NCBI GenBank assembly: GCA_965262305.1
Contig: CBDHEY010000004.1
Location: 1-64,000, forward strand
Length of the DNA stretch: 64,000 nt
Direction: 5' to 3'
Source of the DNA: CBDHEY01 sp965262305
GTDB lineage: Bacteria; Pseudomonadota; Gammaproteobacteria; Pseudomonadales; Cellvibrionaceae
Each line of letters starts with the position of its first letter. Position 1 is the stretch's first letter. A program made the translations under genes and the position numbers. Of the stretch, positions 6,968 through 16,062 are shown in pieces. The notes beneath the pieces are model-generated. The model ran no database searches. It was given only the letters and a program-made list of their open reading frames with translations, and was not told the origin of the DNA.

Positions 6968-8035
6968 CTACGGATTGGAAGAAGGAATTTGGTTTTCATA
7001 TTTATCCCAGTTATTTAAAATTTCTTGAATAACTGTGTTTCCAACTATGTAAGCCGATTCCAAAGACGCTAATAGTCCAGCGTACTCTTCATTTTCCAAT
7101 AAAAGATTTTCCGCAGCAGTTTTGTCTGGCGATTGCATCGTGTAATTACTTCCAGTTCTCAAAACAAGTAAGCGCTCAACGTCCACTTTATTTATTTTAT
7201 CTAAATAAAATAACGATTGGTATGTTCCTGTATCTTCCATGGCCGACGTCACAAACTCACCTTTACCATCAGTCCAGTAATCCACCCACTTGTTCGCCCA
7301 TTCATTCATGATTTCTCCGTGCCAGAATGTCATGGCTGCAAGTTGATCTCCTTTAAGCACAAAAGGTTTTTTCTGTGCATTAGGATGATTAATATATAAA
7401 TCCCGGGTTTCAGTTAATGATTCAAAATCAGGAAGCACAATATCCTTAGTAAGTTCATAAGCCCAATCAACAAAATCTAGCTTTAATTGCCACATTTCTC
7501 CTGTTGGCTCAGGTTTGTTTGGGTCGAAAGGTTTTTTTGTATAGCGAGCAAAATACCCAGTTTCCCAGTCATCCGGTTTCTCACGCGCATCTATTTCATG
7601 AGCAAGATCACCATCAATTAAATACTCCGCCCAAGCCGCCGAGCCAATCGAAGCGTCCTCTGGATCAATACCTGATATACCCGCCACTAACCAATAAGCT
7701 TTGGATAAGTCAAACCTTGGATCCATTCCCAATGCCATAATTGAAGCCGTCGACTTAGCAGTACCAATCCCCGTTACCATTCCAAGCACACCCATCTCCT
7801 CATTTAAGAAGAGGTCATGATGAGCATGAAAAGGAATGCGTGTCGTCAAACTTAAGCGTTCTTTCCATAATTGAAACTCACCGGGGTGATCACCCTCATC
7901 TTCTCCAATTTCAAACATGGTCACTACCACAAACTTTATTGGAATGGGTTCGGCCTGGTTAGTTGATGATGTGACTGGCGACTGGCTTGCACAGGAAGCC
8001 AACAGAATAGCCATAATAATAAAAATTATTCTCAT
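6968..8035 (-). CDS. NUP-family (purine nucleoside permease-like) lipoprotein 2
   Basis: 355 residues. GAGGA precedes the ATG. The signal MRIIFIIMAILLASC has the lipobox Cys at 15, followed by Ala (outer-membrane type). It is clearly paralogous to the convergent gene at 5846: FEIGEDEGDHPGEFQLW, GIGTAKSTASIMALGMDPRF, YWLVAGISGIDPED and TSAMEDTGT. It starts 35 bp after the TonB-dependent receptor gene and is evidently co-transcribed with it. That ties the family to nucleoside uptake through the outer membrane. It has no transmembrane segments beyond the signal. The expected role is nucleoside binding or phosphorolysis/hydrolysis at the inner face of the outer membrane (inference from fold and context). 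Confidence 0.8.
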   Translation of the reverse strand: MRIIFIIMAILLASCASQSPVTSSTNQAEPIPIKFVVVTMFEIGEDEGDHPGEFQLWKERLSLTTRIPFHAHHDLFLNEEMGVLGMVTGIGTAKSTASIMALGMDPRFDLSKAYWLVAGISGIDPEDASIGSAAWAEYLIDGDLAHEIDAREKPDDWETGYFARYTKKPFDPNKPEPTGEMWQLKLDFVDWAYELTKDIVLPDFESLTETRDLYINHPNAQKKPFVLKGDQLAAMTFWHGEIMNEWANKWVDYWTDGKGEFVTSAMEDTGTYQSLFYLDKINKVDVERLLVLRTGSNYTMQSPDKTAAENLLLENEEYAGLLASLESAYIVGNTVIQEILNNWDKYENQIPSSNP

Positions 8036-8070
8036 TTTTTCCTCAAACTTAATTAGTTAAATGGTAACGA

Positions 8071-10626
8071 CTAAAATTTATAAGCCGCAGTCAAACTATA
8101 ATGCCTCGGTTTTTCTTGCAATACGATTTGCGAACCAAATAAATCAGGAAAGTTAGAACGGAAATAACGTTCATCAGTTAAGTTGTTTACCTTAAAGCTG
8201 AAGGTCCAATCGCTACTTGAATAATTGATACCCGCATTAAATAAATCATAAGAAGGTAAGATTACAGAACGAGAATGTCCAGATGGTGTTTCATCCGCAT
8301 GGAAATAACTCAAATACGTTGTAATACCATTTAAGAAATCATAGGTTGCACTAAAGCTGTAACTCTCTTCTGGAATACCCGCTTTAAGCGCGCCATCATT
8401 TTCAGCAGCGGGTACTTCACCGACCAATTGACCACCATAAAGTAATGTAGGATCGATATTGGGCACATCTTCTGCACCAATAAAGCTAAAGCGGGAACCC
8501 GATTCTTCAGTATTCAGATTTAAGACTTCAATTTGAGTATAAGCACCTGCTACCGAAATATTGTCTGTAATGACATAGCGTAATTCAAATTCAATTCCTT
8601 CCGTTTCCGCAGTTTGGTTAGTTACAATTGCTTGTGCATTTGAATCTGTCCTTGTTTGTTCGTAAGCAGCTAAAGTAAAGTAAAGAGTTTCGTCAAGCAG
8701 GCTGCCTTTTACACCGTATTCAGTTAACTCAGATGTATCAAAATAGGTCGGATCGTCTGGCACTCCATCCCCGTCTCCATCTCCTGGTTCGATACTAGAA
8801 ATCGTTAATTCAGCACCCTGCCCCGCTACCATTGTAAATTGTTCAGAAAAAGTTATATAAGGAACTATACCGAATGGCGTATTGTATGAGGCGCTCACCG
8901 TCCATGACGTGCCATCGGTGGAGTCATCTGCAGATCGCGCTTCGGCCGAACAATCTGGACCGCTAAATTCATTAGCACTTAGAGATAAAAATTCCAATTC
9001 TCCGTCTCCATTGAGATCCACCAATTCTGGGCATAAAAGTACTCCTGCAGGTGTGTTACTTTCAACATCGATAAAATCTTGTCGGACACCCAGTAGTAAA
9101 TCTAAACCGAAATCAAATTGCAAATCCGCTAATACTGCCAAGCCGAAATCAGAATATTCACCTTCATAAAACTCTGTATAATCATCGTCAATCCGCGTTG
9201 CAAGCAAACGGGCATCTAGTGCAGAGGAAGGCATAGTCAAATCACGACGATCAAATAATTCATTTGAGTAATCATCACCATGTTCAAAATCAGTAAAACG
9301 ATAAGAAGGAGAAAACTGTAAATTTGTCGTAAGGGCTTTTGTTTCAAATCCAAATTCAAAAATAAGTTGATTTTCGAAAACAAAACTATCGTGAAACTGA
9401 GAGAATCCGTAAGCGTTTTCGTTTAGGTTTTCATATTCTTCATAAAACATCTTATTCGTAATAGATAAACCATCACCACTGTCGTGGATAAAATCAAAGT
9501 ACAAAGTTGTGACTTCGTTTTGCAAGACATCATCAGGAGACACTAAAACCTGGCTTCCATCCAACTGTGTGGTTCCGGGGTTAATCAACGCATATTCAGA
9601 AGGCAATTCATTTGCTCCAAAGTTGAAATTAGGTATATCGTCAACCGTTAATGCGTTTAATTCTCCCTGTTCGAATCCGCTTATAAACAAGTCTGCGCCG
9701 ACACCACCCGCAAATCGCCCATACTCTTGGTGAGATATCAAGCCATCACCATCTAAATCTGCTGGTTGTGCGGTTCCTGTTATGTAGGTGCCATTGTCAA
9801 TCAAGTCCTGCGTTAAGCGGTTCCAACCAGCTACCTGATTCCCATCATAATCGTGGTACATGCCACCAAACTCTAAGCGTATTGCGTCAGTAAGGTCCAA
9901 GTTAAAAGAAAGTTGAAATACGGTTTGATCCGTTTGTGTATTTTCATAATACGAATCAGAGTTTTCCACTTCTACATAAGCGTAATAGCCGAGTTGTTTA
10001 CCAAATAAATCGCCCGGCCCACCTACTTCTGCAGTTAATATGTTTTTATCCCAACTGCCTACTTCAAACGACATTTCACCCGTTGGCTCTTCTAAAAATT
10101 GACCGGTTTCCGCTCTCGCAGACTTAGGCACAAAGTTGAGATATCCACCAATTTTTGAAGGCCCATAAATTGGAGAAGCGGGGCCCCTAACAATATCAAT
10201 TCGGTCTGATGCACCAATCGGCGTTGGATAGTTACCTGGGTTGTCTAATCGACGTACGCCACGAAAGTAGGTTTCGCCGGGGGTACCCCTTACGTCCAAA
10301 GATCCAGCCACACCAAAAAAAGATTGCGTAAATGCGCCTGGAGATAACACAACCAAGTCATCAATATCGGAAATGCCAAAACGATCTATCACTTCGGTAG
10401 TAATAGAAGTGGCTGACCTAGGTGTTTCCAGTAAAGTCTTTCCAAAACCAAATACAGATTCAACTGGTTCTGAAGGCAATATCCCTATTTTATCTTCTAC
10501 CGTATCTTCTGCTGTATAAGTTTCTAATTCAACGGAATCCTCATCCTGCGTTAAGCCTGAATTTGATGCTCCCAGTACTACTAAAGAAATAACATATGAT
10601 AACTTTTTAATTTTGAAAAACTTCAT
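8071..10626 (-). CDS. TonB-dependent outer-membrane receptor, probable purine/nucleoside transporter
   Basis: 851 residues with an N-terminal signal peptide (cleavage near residue 26). A plug domain follows from about 60 to 190 (GKTLLETPRSATSITTEVID, VRGTPGETYFRGVRR, DRIDIVRGPASPIYGPSKIGG), then a 22-strand type barrel ending in the typical aromatic residue (SLTAAYKF). Database-style naming would call it a siderophore receptor. However, it is the first gene of an operon with a NUP lipoprotein, faces purine catabolic genes and shares its promoter architecture with them, so a purine nucleoside or base is the more likely ligand (inference). Acidic calcium-like loops (DLDGDGLISHQE and DGDGDGVPDDP) occur in the extracellular portion. 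Confidence 0.85.
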   Translation of the reverse strand: MKFFKIKKLSYVISLVVLGASNSGLTQDEDSVELETYTAEDTVEDKIGILPSEPVESVFGFGKTLLETPRSATSITTEVIDRFGISDIDDLVVLSPGAFTQSFFGVAGSLDVRGTPGETYFRGVRRLDNPGNYPTPIGASDRIDIVRGPASPIYGPSKIGGYLNFVPKSARAETGQFLEEPTGEMSFEVGSWDKNILTAEVGGPGDLFGKQLGYYAYVEVENSDSYYENTQTDQTVFQLSFNLDLTDAIRLEFGGMYHDYDGNQVAGWNRLTQDLIDNGTYITGTAQPADLDGDGLISHQEYGRFAGGVGADLFISGFEQGELNALTVDDIPNFNFGANELPSEYALINPGTTQLDGSQVLVSPDDVLQNEVTTLYFDFIHDSGDGLSITNKMFYEEYENLNENAYGFSQFHDSFVFENQLIFEFGFETKALTTNLQFSPSYRFTDFEHGDDYSNELFDRRDLTMPSSALDARLLATRIDDDYTEFYEGEYSDFGLAVLADLQFDFGLDLLLGVRQDFIDVESNTPAGVLLCPELVDLNGDGELEFLSLSANEFSGPDCSAEARSADDSTDGTSWTVSASYNTPFGIVPYITFSEQFTMVAGQGAELTISSIEPGDGDGDGVPDDPTYFDTSELTEYGVKGSLLDETLYFTLAAYEQTRTDSNAQAIVTNQTAETEGIEFELRYVITDNISVAGAYTQIEVLNLNTEESGSRFSFIGAEDVPNIDPTLLYGGQLVGEVPAAENDGALKAGIPEESYSFSATYDFLNGITTYLSYFHADETPSGHSRSVILPSYDLFNAGINYSSSDWTFSFKVNNLTDERYFRSNFPDLFGSQIVLQEKPRHYSLTAAYKF

Positions 10627-10687
10627 CTAATTTCACCCTAATTAAATTGTGTCTCGACATCACGACAAATTATTCGGATAAACTTAG

Positions 10688-10703
10688 AGCAAGCTGCATG
10701 CCA
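10688..10703 (-). promoter_or_regulatory. Sigma-54 promoter of the receptor-NUP operon
   Basis: On the minus strand TGGCAT-GCAGC-TTGCT matches the -24/-12 consensus TGGCAC-N5-TTGCW with one mismatch and exact spacing. It lies 62 bp before the receptor start. The same element, with the same flanking TCTAA, stands before the TonB-module operon at 36497. Confidence 0.75.
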
Positions 10704-10708
10704 GCTAC

Positions 10709-10724
10709 CTGTCCAACTGGTCAA
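10709..10724. promoter_or_regulatory. RutR-type operator dyad
   Basis: CTGTCCAACTGGTCAA matches 12 of 14 defined bases of the E. coli RutR consensus TTGACCAnnTGGTCAA. It ends 5 bp upstream of the sigma-54 element of the receptor gene. The remaining intergenic sequence (10725-10860) is A+T-rich with a TATATATCGATATA-like palindrome and no gene. Confidence 0.65.
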
Positions 10725-10860
10725 GTATTTAAAATTCACAAATATACGACTATATATCGATATAAATATGGCATATTTAAAGCATTTATTTCTTTAATAA
10801 AAATACTCGACCGATTAGTTAGTTTTTATTTTGAGGCACTCGTTTCATTTATGCACCACT

Positions 10861-12288
10861 TTAGTTAGCTTCTTCATGACACAATTTATAGTAGCGACAC
10901 ATAAATTCGTAGGTAATTGCTTTCTTAGTTGCAACAGCTTCAAGACCAGAACGAACAAATTTTTTTTCAAATTCGGCGATGCGTTTTTCATAGGTTTTTA
11001 GCAATCTTGCCTTAACATCCGGCTCCATAAAGCCATATTTTATGGAGTTAGTGCTTAAACGTTTAAGTTCACCCCAGGATAAATTGAACTCTTTAGTCGC
11101 CACAAAAAATTCGTCGGTAATATTTGAACTCCACATCCCTCGATCATCCGTTGAAAGAGCCACTGGCACCTCGAGGCGTAATAATTCGGGAAACAAATGC
11201 TCGGAATAATCATTAACATATTCCAAAAGCAAATTACTCACGAGATTAATTTCTACCAAGTAAGGGCCGTGTCGCATGAGTAACAGTGTATCTGGATCAG
11301 TAAGTAAATTTATACCATGACCAATCCTATTTGCTCCGAGTAGTAGCGTGTTTTTGACGTGAGCATTGGGTTCGTCTACTTCACCTGCGTGTATCGAAAG
11401 TTCGATATCTGGAAATTTATGTCGTAATTTACGTAGCGTAGATAAGAAGCGCAGGGGATGCCCTTTGTCATTATCTTCCCTACCCACCATATCAATCGCA
11501 ACATACATATCACGATGCTGATCAACAAATTGGTACATTGATTCTAACTGTTGTTCGGCATTTGGGGAAAACCGTAGCAGAGCATAATGAAAACGCACCG
11601 TCACTCCGCTATCTATAGCATCTTTTTGTTTTAAACGCTCTTTAAAATATTTTACAACTTTCGATGGCGCTATAAATTTTCCTTCTGGCGTAATGCCCAC
11701 CGGAGTAGCGTCTATTTCTAGGTAAATTAGCCCTTCATTGCCAAAGGCAACCATATTGCGCACGAGAATCTCTGCAGCAATATAATGATTAAGAAAAAGA
11801 TCATTCATACGCTGCCAATGAGTTTGAAAGAACTCATCTCGCCCCTCATGCTTAGCATCTAACTTTAAACTTTTAAGCCATCCCTCTTTTTCAACGGGAC
11901 TTAGATCTTTTAGTCTTTTGTATTCTGACTTTTCACATGCGTCGAGTTTTTCATAGTTGGACTCTTGGATATTTCTAAACAAGAGAAGATAAGGGTTAGG
12001 CCCAAATTCATTGGTTCCATAAGGCCGACAGTTATTTATTTGTGTTTTTGTATAATAAACAAACCCTCTCTCTTCTTGTTCAAGCGCAAGTTCATACCAC
12101 CACTCTGTAAAAGCAGCTCCAGAAAGATGATTATGTAAATCACCACCTTTTGGCATAGAATAAAGAAATTGATATAAATCCTTATCACTCGCTTCTTTTT
12201 TAAAACTTTCAAACCATTGATCTACAGAAGCTTGCGATGGATAAGAAAGCGCTAAAAATGCGCAGATAATAAACCTACTGACCCGCAT
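10861..12288 (-). CDS. Exported adenosine deaminase, ADA2/ADGF-like
   Basis: 475 residues from ATG 12288, chosen because AGAGGA lies just upstream and the ORF then starts with a signal peptide (cleavage near SQA20). Upstream in-frame codons lack a binding site. The metal-binding MPKGGDLHNHLSGA (His52, His54), IDMVGRED, LSIHAGEVDEP and ALSTDDRGMW are those of secreted ADA2/ADGF-type adenosine deaminases rather than the cytosolic Add type. The predicted reaction is adenosine (or deoxyadenosine) to inosine in the periplasm. The gene follows the base permease with a 52-bp gap and probably shares its promoter. This placement suits deamination before ribose removal and base uptake. Confidence 0.8.
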   Translation of the reverse strand: MRVSRFIICAFLALSYPSQASVDQWFESFKKEASDKDLYQFLYSMPKGGDLHNHLSGAAFTEWWYELALEQEERGFVYYTKTQINNCRPYGTNEFGPNPYLLLFRNIQESNYEKLDACEKSEYKRLKDLSPVEKEGWLKSLKLDAKHEGRDEFFQTHWQRMNDLFLNHYIAAEILVRNMVAFGNEGLIYLEIDATPVGITPEGKFIAPSKVVKYFKERLKQKDAIDSGVTVRFHYALLRFSPNAEQQLESMYQFVDQHRDMYVAIDMVGREDNDKGHPLRFLSTLRKLRHKFPDIELSIHAGEVDEPNAHVKNTLLLGANRIGHGINLLTDPDTLLLMRHGPYLVEINLVSNLLLEYVNDYSEHLFPELLRLEVPVALSTDDRGMWSSNITDEFFVATKEFNLSWGELKRLSTNSIKYGFMEPDVKARLLKTYEKRIAEFEKKFVRSGLEAVATKKAITYEFMCRYYKLCHEEAN

Positions 12289-12340
12289 GATTGATCCTCT
12301 TGAATTATTTTTTAGCGTTTTAAAGCACAAATATGACAAA

Positions 12341-13639
12341 TTATAAAAAAGCAAATTTGAAAGCGAATATCAGTGCAACCGCATAAACAACAATAGGACA
12401 TTCATTAAAGCGTAAACTCATCATTTTAATAACTGCGTATGCAATGAAACCTAGACCAATACCATCAGCAATTGAATACCCCAGAGGCATACTAATCGCA
12501 GCGATAACGGCCGGTGCGCTTTCTGTGTGATCATTCCAGTCGAGGTCAGCAAGACTTCTTGTCATCAAACATGCAACGAACAACAAAGCAGAAGCCGTCG
12601 CGTATGCTGGTACGCTTTGCGCTAAGGGCGAAAAGAAAATACAAACAATAAATAGTAAGCCACAGGTAATGGCTGTTAATCCGGTACGACCACCGGCTTC
12701 AACTCCTGCTGCACTTTCAATGTAACTAGTAGTTTGCGAGGTCCCTAACAACGCACCAAAAGTGGTTGCACCCGAATCTGACAAAAGCGCCTTACCGAGT
12801 CTTGGAAGTGCACCTTCTTTATCGACCATTTTTGCTCGCGTAGCTACGCCAACCATGGTTCCAGCGGTGTCGAACACATCAACTATTAACAAGGTAATTA
12901 TGACTGTCACCATGGTGACTTCTAGCGCGCCCAATAAATCCAATTGAAAAAAAACTGGTGCGATTGAAGGCGGAGCCGAAACTACACCTTTAAACTCTGC
13001 TTGACCCGCTATCCAACCAATAATGGTTACTGCCAACATACCGATGATCACCGAACCCGTCACTTTTCGCTGGGAAAGTGTGGCTATTAATGTGAAACCT
13101 AACAGACACATCAACGGCCCAAAACTCGCAATATCACCTAAAGAGACTAGGGTTGCAGGGTTATCCACGACTATCTTGGCATTTGATAAGGCAATTATGC
13201 CCAAAAATAAACCAATACCCGCAGATAAACCTAACTTAAGGTTGCGAGGTATTGCGTTAATGAGGTGCTCTCGTATGGGTAGAATACTGAGAATAATAAA
13301 AATAATTCCTGATAAAAAAACAGCTCCAAGTGCGACCTGCCATGAATGTCCCATACCAAGAACTATCGCATAAGTGAAAAATGCGTTTTGTCCCATACCT
13401 GGAGCCAACGCAATGGGGTAATTCCCCAATATTCCCATTAGAATCGACCCAAAAGCCGCTGCCAAGCAAGTCGCGACAAAAACCGCTCCAAAATCCATAC
13501 CCGCATCGGATAATATTGCTGGATTTACCACGGTAATGTATGCCATCGCCAAAAACGTGGTGGTTCCAGCCAATGCCTCGATACGAATATTCGAGCCTTG
13601 TTGTTTTACTTTAAAATATTCTTCTATTTTTTCAATCAT
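12341..13639 (-). CDS. AzgA/PbuG-type adenine/guanine/hypoxanthine permease
   Basis: 432 residues with about 12 membrane helices. Signature stretches of the AzgA-like NCS2 branch are present: LAGTTTFLAMAYITVVNP near residue 23, ALAPGMGQNAFFTY near 77, VDVFDTAGTMVGVATRA near 255 and GTSQTTSYIESAAGVEAGG near 300. These proteins import adenine, guanine and hypoxanthine by proton symport. The length is normal. It is the first gene of a minus-strand operon with the exported deaminase. A sigma-54-like element and RutR-type dyad lie about 50-70 bp upstream. Confidence 0.9.
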   Translation of the reverse strand: MIEKIEEYFKVKQQGSNIRIEALAGTTTFLAMAYITVVNPAILSDAGMDFGAVFVATCLAAAFGSILMGILGNYPIALAPGMGQNAFFTYAIVLGMGHSWQVALGAVFLSGIIFIILSILPIREHLINAIPRNLKLGLSAGIGLFLGIIALSNAKIVVDNPATLVSLGDIASFGPLMCLLGFTLIATLSQRKVTGSVIIGMLAVTIIGWIAGQAEFKGVVSAPPSIAPVFFQLDLLGALEVTMVTVIITLLIVDVFDTAGTMVGVATRAKMVDKEGALPRLGKALLSDSGATTFGALLGTSQTTSYIESAAGVEAGGRTGLTAITCGLLFIVCIFFSPLAQSVPAYATASALLFVACLMTRSLADLDWNDHTESAPAVIAAISMPLGYSIADGIGLGFIAYAVIKMMSLRFNECPIVVYAVALIFAFKFAFL

Positions 13640-13686
13640 GATGCAGCCAAATCATTTATCGTTAAATTTTACACATTGCCAGACAC

Positions 13687-13702
13687 TGCAAAATACGAAC
13701 CA
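13687..13702 (-). promoter_or_regulatory. Sigma-54-type promoter of the permease-deaminase operon
   Basis: On the minus strand TGGTTC-GTATT-TTGCA keeps the invariant GG-N10-GC and a good TTGCA; the -24 half is TGGTTC instead of TGGCAC. It starts exactly 9 bp into the overlapping RutR-type dyad, the same geometry as at the xdh operon. Transcription would start near 13676, about 37 bp before the gene. Confidence 0.5.
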
Positions 13703-13711
13703 CTTGGTCAA
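13696..13711. promoter_or_regulatory. RutR-type operator dyad
   Basis: Read on the minus strand, TTGACCAAGTGGTTCG has a perfect left half and matches 11 of 14 defined bases of TTGACCAnnTGGTCAA. Its right half doubles as the -24 box of the permease promoter. Confidence 0.55.
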
Positions 13712-13728
13712 CTTTTTGATAGAGCATC

Positions 13729-14108
13729 ATTTCGTTCAGCAAATCAGCTATCTCAATTGCAAAACCCTATTCATTTCCGTTAAGGTACTCCATCTTAGAA
13801 CTTAGTTAAAATGCGATTTGAGTTTAAACTTTGCTTACTAGTTGACTACTATAAATCTACTCAATTAGCGCTTCACCGAACTCATTTAACATCAAAAATA
13901 ATTAAGCGTTTTTTCACTATTTCGTTCAGCAAATCAGCTATCTCAATTGCAAAACCCTATTCATTTCCGTTAAGGTACTCCATCTTAGAACTTAGTTAAA
14001 ATGCGATTTGAGTTTAAACTTTGCTTACTAGTTGACTACTATAAATCTACTCAATTAGCGCTTCACCGAACTCATTTAACATCAAAAATAATTAAGCGTT
14101 TTTTCACT
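13729..14108. repeat. Perfect 190-bp tandem duplication upstream of the phosphoribosyltransferase gene
   Basis: 13729-13918 is repeated without a visible mismatch as 13919-14108. The unit begins ATTTCGTTCAGCAAATCAGC and ends GCGTTTTTTCACT. The second copy ends 17 bp before the start codon at 14126, so the probable promoter region (for example GTTGACTACTATAAATC) is present twice. No coding sequence is recognised in the unit. Confidence 0.95.
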
Positions 14109-14125
14109 AGATAAAGGGTAATTCA

Positions 14126-14701
14126 ATGGAGAAGAAGTTCATAAACGCTGGTGAACTCTTATTGGACTCATTTAAACTTGCAGAACAAATATATAGTCGA
14201 GGGTATCGACCACATTTCATTATTGGGGTTTGGCGGGGTGGTACTCCAACAGGTATTGCAGTACAAGAATACTTAGATTTTATGGGTATCAAAACAGATC
14301 ACATCGCGATTCGCACCTCTTCTTACTATGGTATCGACAAACAGCACAAAGAAATTCGGATCCACGGTTTAGATTACGTTGTAGAGAATATCGAAGCCGA
14401 CCAAGAGCTGCTAATCGTTGATGATGTCTTTGATTCGGGACGCTCTATTCGAGCCATAATCGAAAAACTTAAAAGAAAAACCCGCAGAAACATGCCTCAA
14501 CAAGTAAAAATAGCTTGTCCCTGGTTTAAACCTACACATAATGTGACGGATATTAAACCTGATTTTTACGTGAACGCGACAGACAAATGGCTGGTTTTCC
14601 CTCATGAGCTTCAAGGTTTAACGATGCAAGAAATCATCGAAGGCAAAGGAAGTGAAATTGCGGATACAATCTATCGAGCCAAGAACGGCGATCAAGCATA
14701 A
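14126..14701 (+). CDS. Purine phosphoribosyltransferase (hypoxanthine/xanthine type)
   Basis: 191 residues, with AAGGG before the ATG. The type I phosphoribosyltransferase fold is clear. The PRPP loop ELLIVDDVFDSGRSIRA lies near residues 95-111 and the substrate-flap region GVWRGGTPTGIAVQEYL near 35-51. The C-terminal DKWLVFPHELQG carries the aromatic residue that stacks on the base in Hpt/Xpt-like enzymes. It would return hypoxanthine, xanthine or guanine to the nucleotide pool, a salvage branch beside the degradation enzymes. Exact base preference cannot be assigned. The promoter region is a perfect tandem duplication. Confidence 0.85.
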   Translation: MEKKFINAGELLLDSFKLAEQIYSRGYRPHFIIGVWRGGTPTGIAVQEYLDFMGIKTDHIAIRTSSYYGIDKQHKEIRIHGLDYVVENIEADQELLIVDDVFDSGRSIRAIIEKLKRKTRRNMPQQVKIACPWFKPTHNVTDIKPDFYVNATDKWLVFPHELQGLTMQEIIEGKGSEIADTIYRAKNGDQA

Positions 14702-14709
14702 ACTTACAA

Positions 14710-16062
14710 TTATGCTGAATAGCTATTTGTGAGTTTTTTTGCCACATTGCGATGTTGTGTTAATAACCGCTCCATATCCACTCCTTCGATCTGAGCGTCT
14801 TTAACACGCCATTTTCCATTAATCATTAAATGGCTTACTTGGTGTGCACCACAATATATAAGTGCCGCGACAGGGTCACCCGTGCCCGAAAAGCGCGGTT
14901 CATCGAGTTTAAAACATGCAAGATCAGCTTTTTTCCCAACGGCAATTTCACCAAGGTTGTTGCGTTTAAACATCGCGGCACCTCCTCTTGTTCCCCAAGA
15001 TAATACATGATCATGAAAAATGTTCGCAGACCCGTATTTTAGCCTTTGAATGAGAAACGCCTGACGAAGCTCTAGAATCATATTTGACGAATCATTTGAG
15101 GAAGACCCATCAACTCCAAGTCCAATATTCACCCCTTCTTTAATAAGATCAAGCGTAGGACAAATGCCAGAGGCCAGTAACATATTGGAGCTAGGACAAT
15201 GGCTAATTGAAACCTTAGCTTCACCCAATCTCGCCATTTCCTCATTATTGAAGTGAATACCATGGGCAAGCCACACATAATGATGCAACCAATCAACGCT
15301 TTCTAAATAATCTACTGGTCGCATGTTATACTTTTTCAAACAAAACGCATTTTCATCTTCAGTTTCACATAGGTGAGTATGTAACAAGATATTATATCTA
15401 CGAGCTAAATCCGCCGTTGCCCTCATCAGCTCTGAAGTAACCGAGAATGGAGAGCAAGGTGCTAAGGCAATATCAATGAATTCGGGATCATATTTTTTTA
15501 CTTTCTTTATCAACTTTTCAGAATCTTTCAGGATAACATTGTCGCTTTGTACAATATTATCTGGAGGCAAACCTCCTGAAGACTGACCGAGACTCATTGA
15601 GCCGCGGGTGAGCATAGCTCTCAGCCCCATGTTATCTAGCGTTTCAATTTGAATATCCACTGCATTCTCAAGTTCCTTTGAAAAAATGTAATGATGATCA
15701 GCTGTCATAGTACAGCCTGAAAGCATAAGCTCTGCTGCCGCTAATTGAGTAGAAACCTGAATAGCATCTTCATCGAGATTCGCCCAGACCGGGTACAAAC
15801 TCCGCAACCACGCAAACAATTCTTTGTTTTGTGACGCTCCGTAGGCTCTGGTTAAGGTTTGATAAAAATGGTGATGACAGTTAATAAGCCCGGGTAAAAT
15901 AACACAATCAGATGCATCAAATACTTGGCTATATGGTAATTGCGGAACATTTCCTTTTTTTACCAGCTCAACAATATTCGAACCTTCTACAAGGATTCCA
16001 TTTTTAGCGTCTTCCTTATTTCCAGTCCAAATTCCTAAAGGATTCTTTAGCCAGATCGCCAT
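14710..16062 (-). CDS. 8-oxoguanine deaminase (amidohydrolase superfamily)
   Basis: 450 residues. Metal-binding motifs in order: LPGLINCHHHFYQTLTRAYG near 55-74, TMTADHHYIF, LLHTHLCETEDE, WLAHGIHFNNEE and GLGVDGSSSNDSSNM. The HHHFYQTLTR and VDGSSSND combination is characteristic of 8-oxoguanine deaminases and their triazine-hydrolase relatives rather than GuaD. The product of 8-oxoguanine deamination is urate, which feeds directly into the urate pathway here. It follows the RutR-like gene with no gap, so the two form one minus-strand unit. A true guanine deaminase is encoded separately at 22776, which argues against redundancy. Confidence 0.8.
   Translation of the reverse strand: MAIWLKNPLGIWTGNKEDAKNGILVEGSNIVELVKKGNVPQLPYSQVFDASDCVILPGLINCHHHFYQTLTRAYGASQNKELFAWLRSLYPVWANLDEDAIQVSTQLAAAELMLSGCTMTADHHYIFSKELENAVDIQIETLDNMGLRAMLTRGSMSLGQSSGGLPPDNIVQSDNVILKDSEKLIKKVKKYDPEFIDIALAPCSPFSVTSELMRATADLARRYNILLHTHLCETEDENAFCLKKYNMRPVDYLESVDWLHHYVWLAHGIHFNNEEMARLGEAKVSISHCPSSNMLLASGICPTLDLIKEGVNIGLGVDGSSSNDSSNMILELRQAFLIQRLKYGSANIFHDHVLSWGTRGGAAMFKRNNLGEIAVGKKADLACFKLDEPRFSGTGDPVAALIYCGAHQVSHLMINGKWRVKDAQIEGVDMERLLTQHRNVAKKLTNSYSA

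Noticed and set aside
8071..10626. Reading the receptor as a siderophore receptor
   Set aside because: Nothing nearby concerns iron. Promoter, operon partner and neighbours are all purine-related. The receptor fold alone does not show the ligand.
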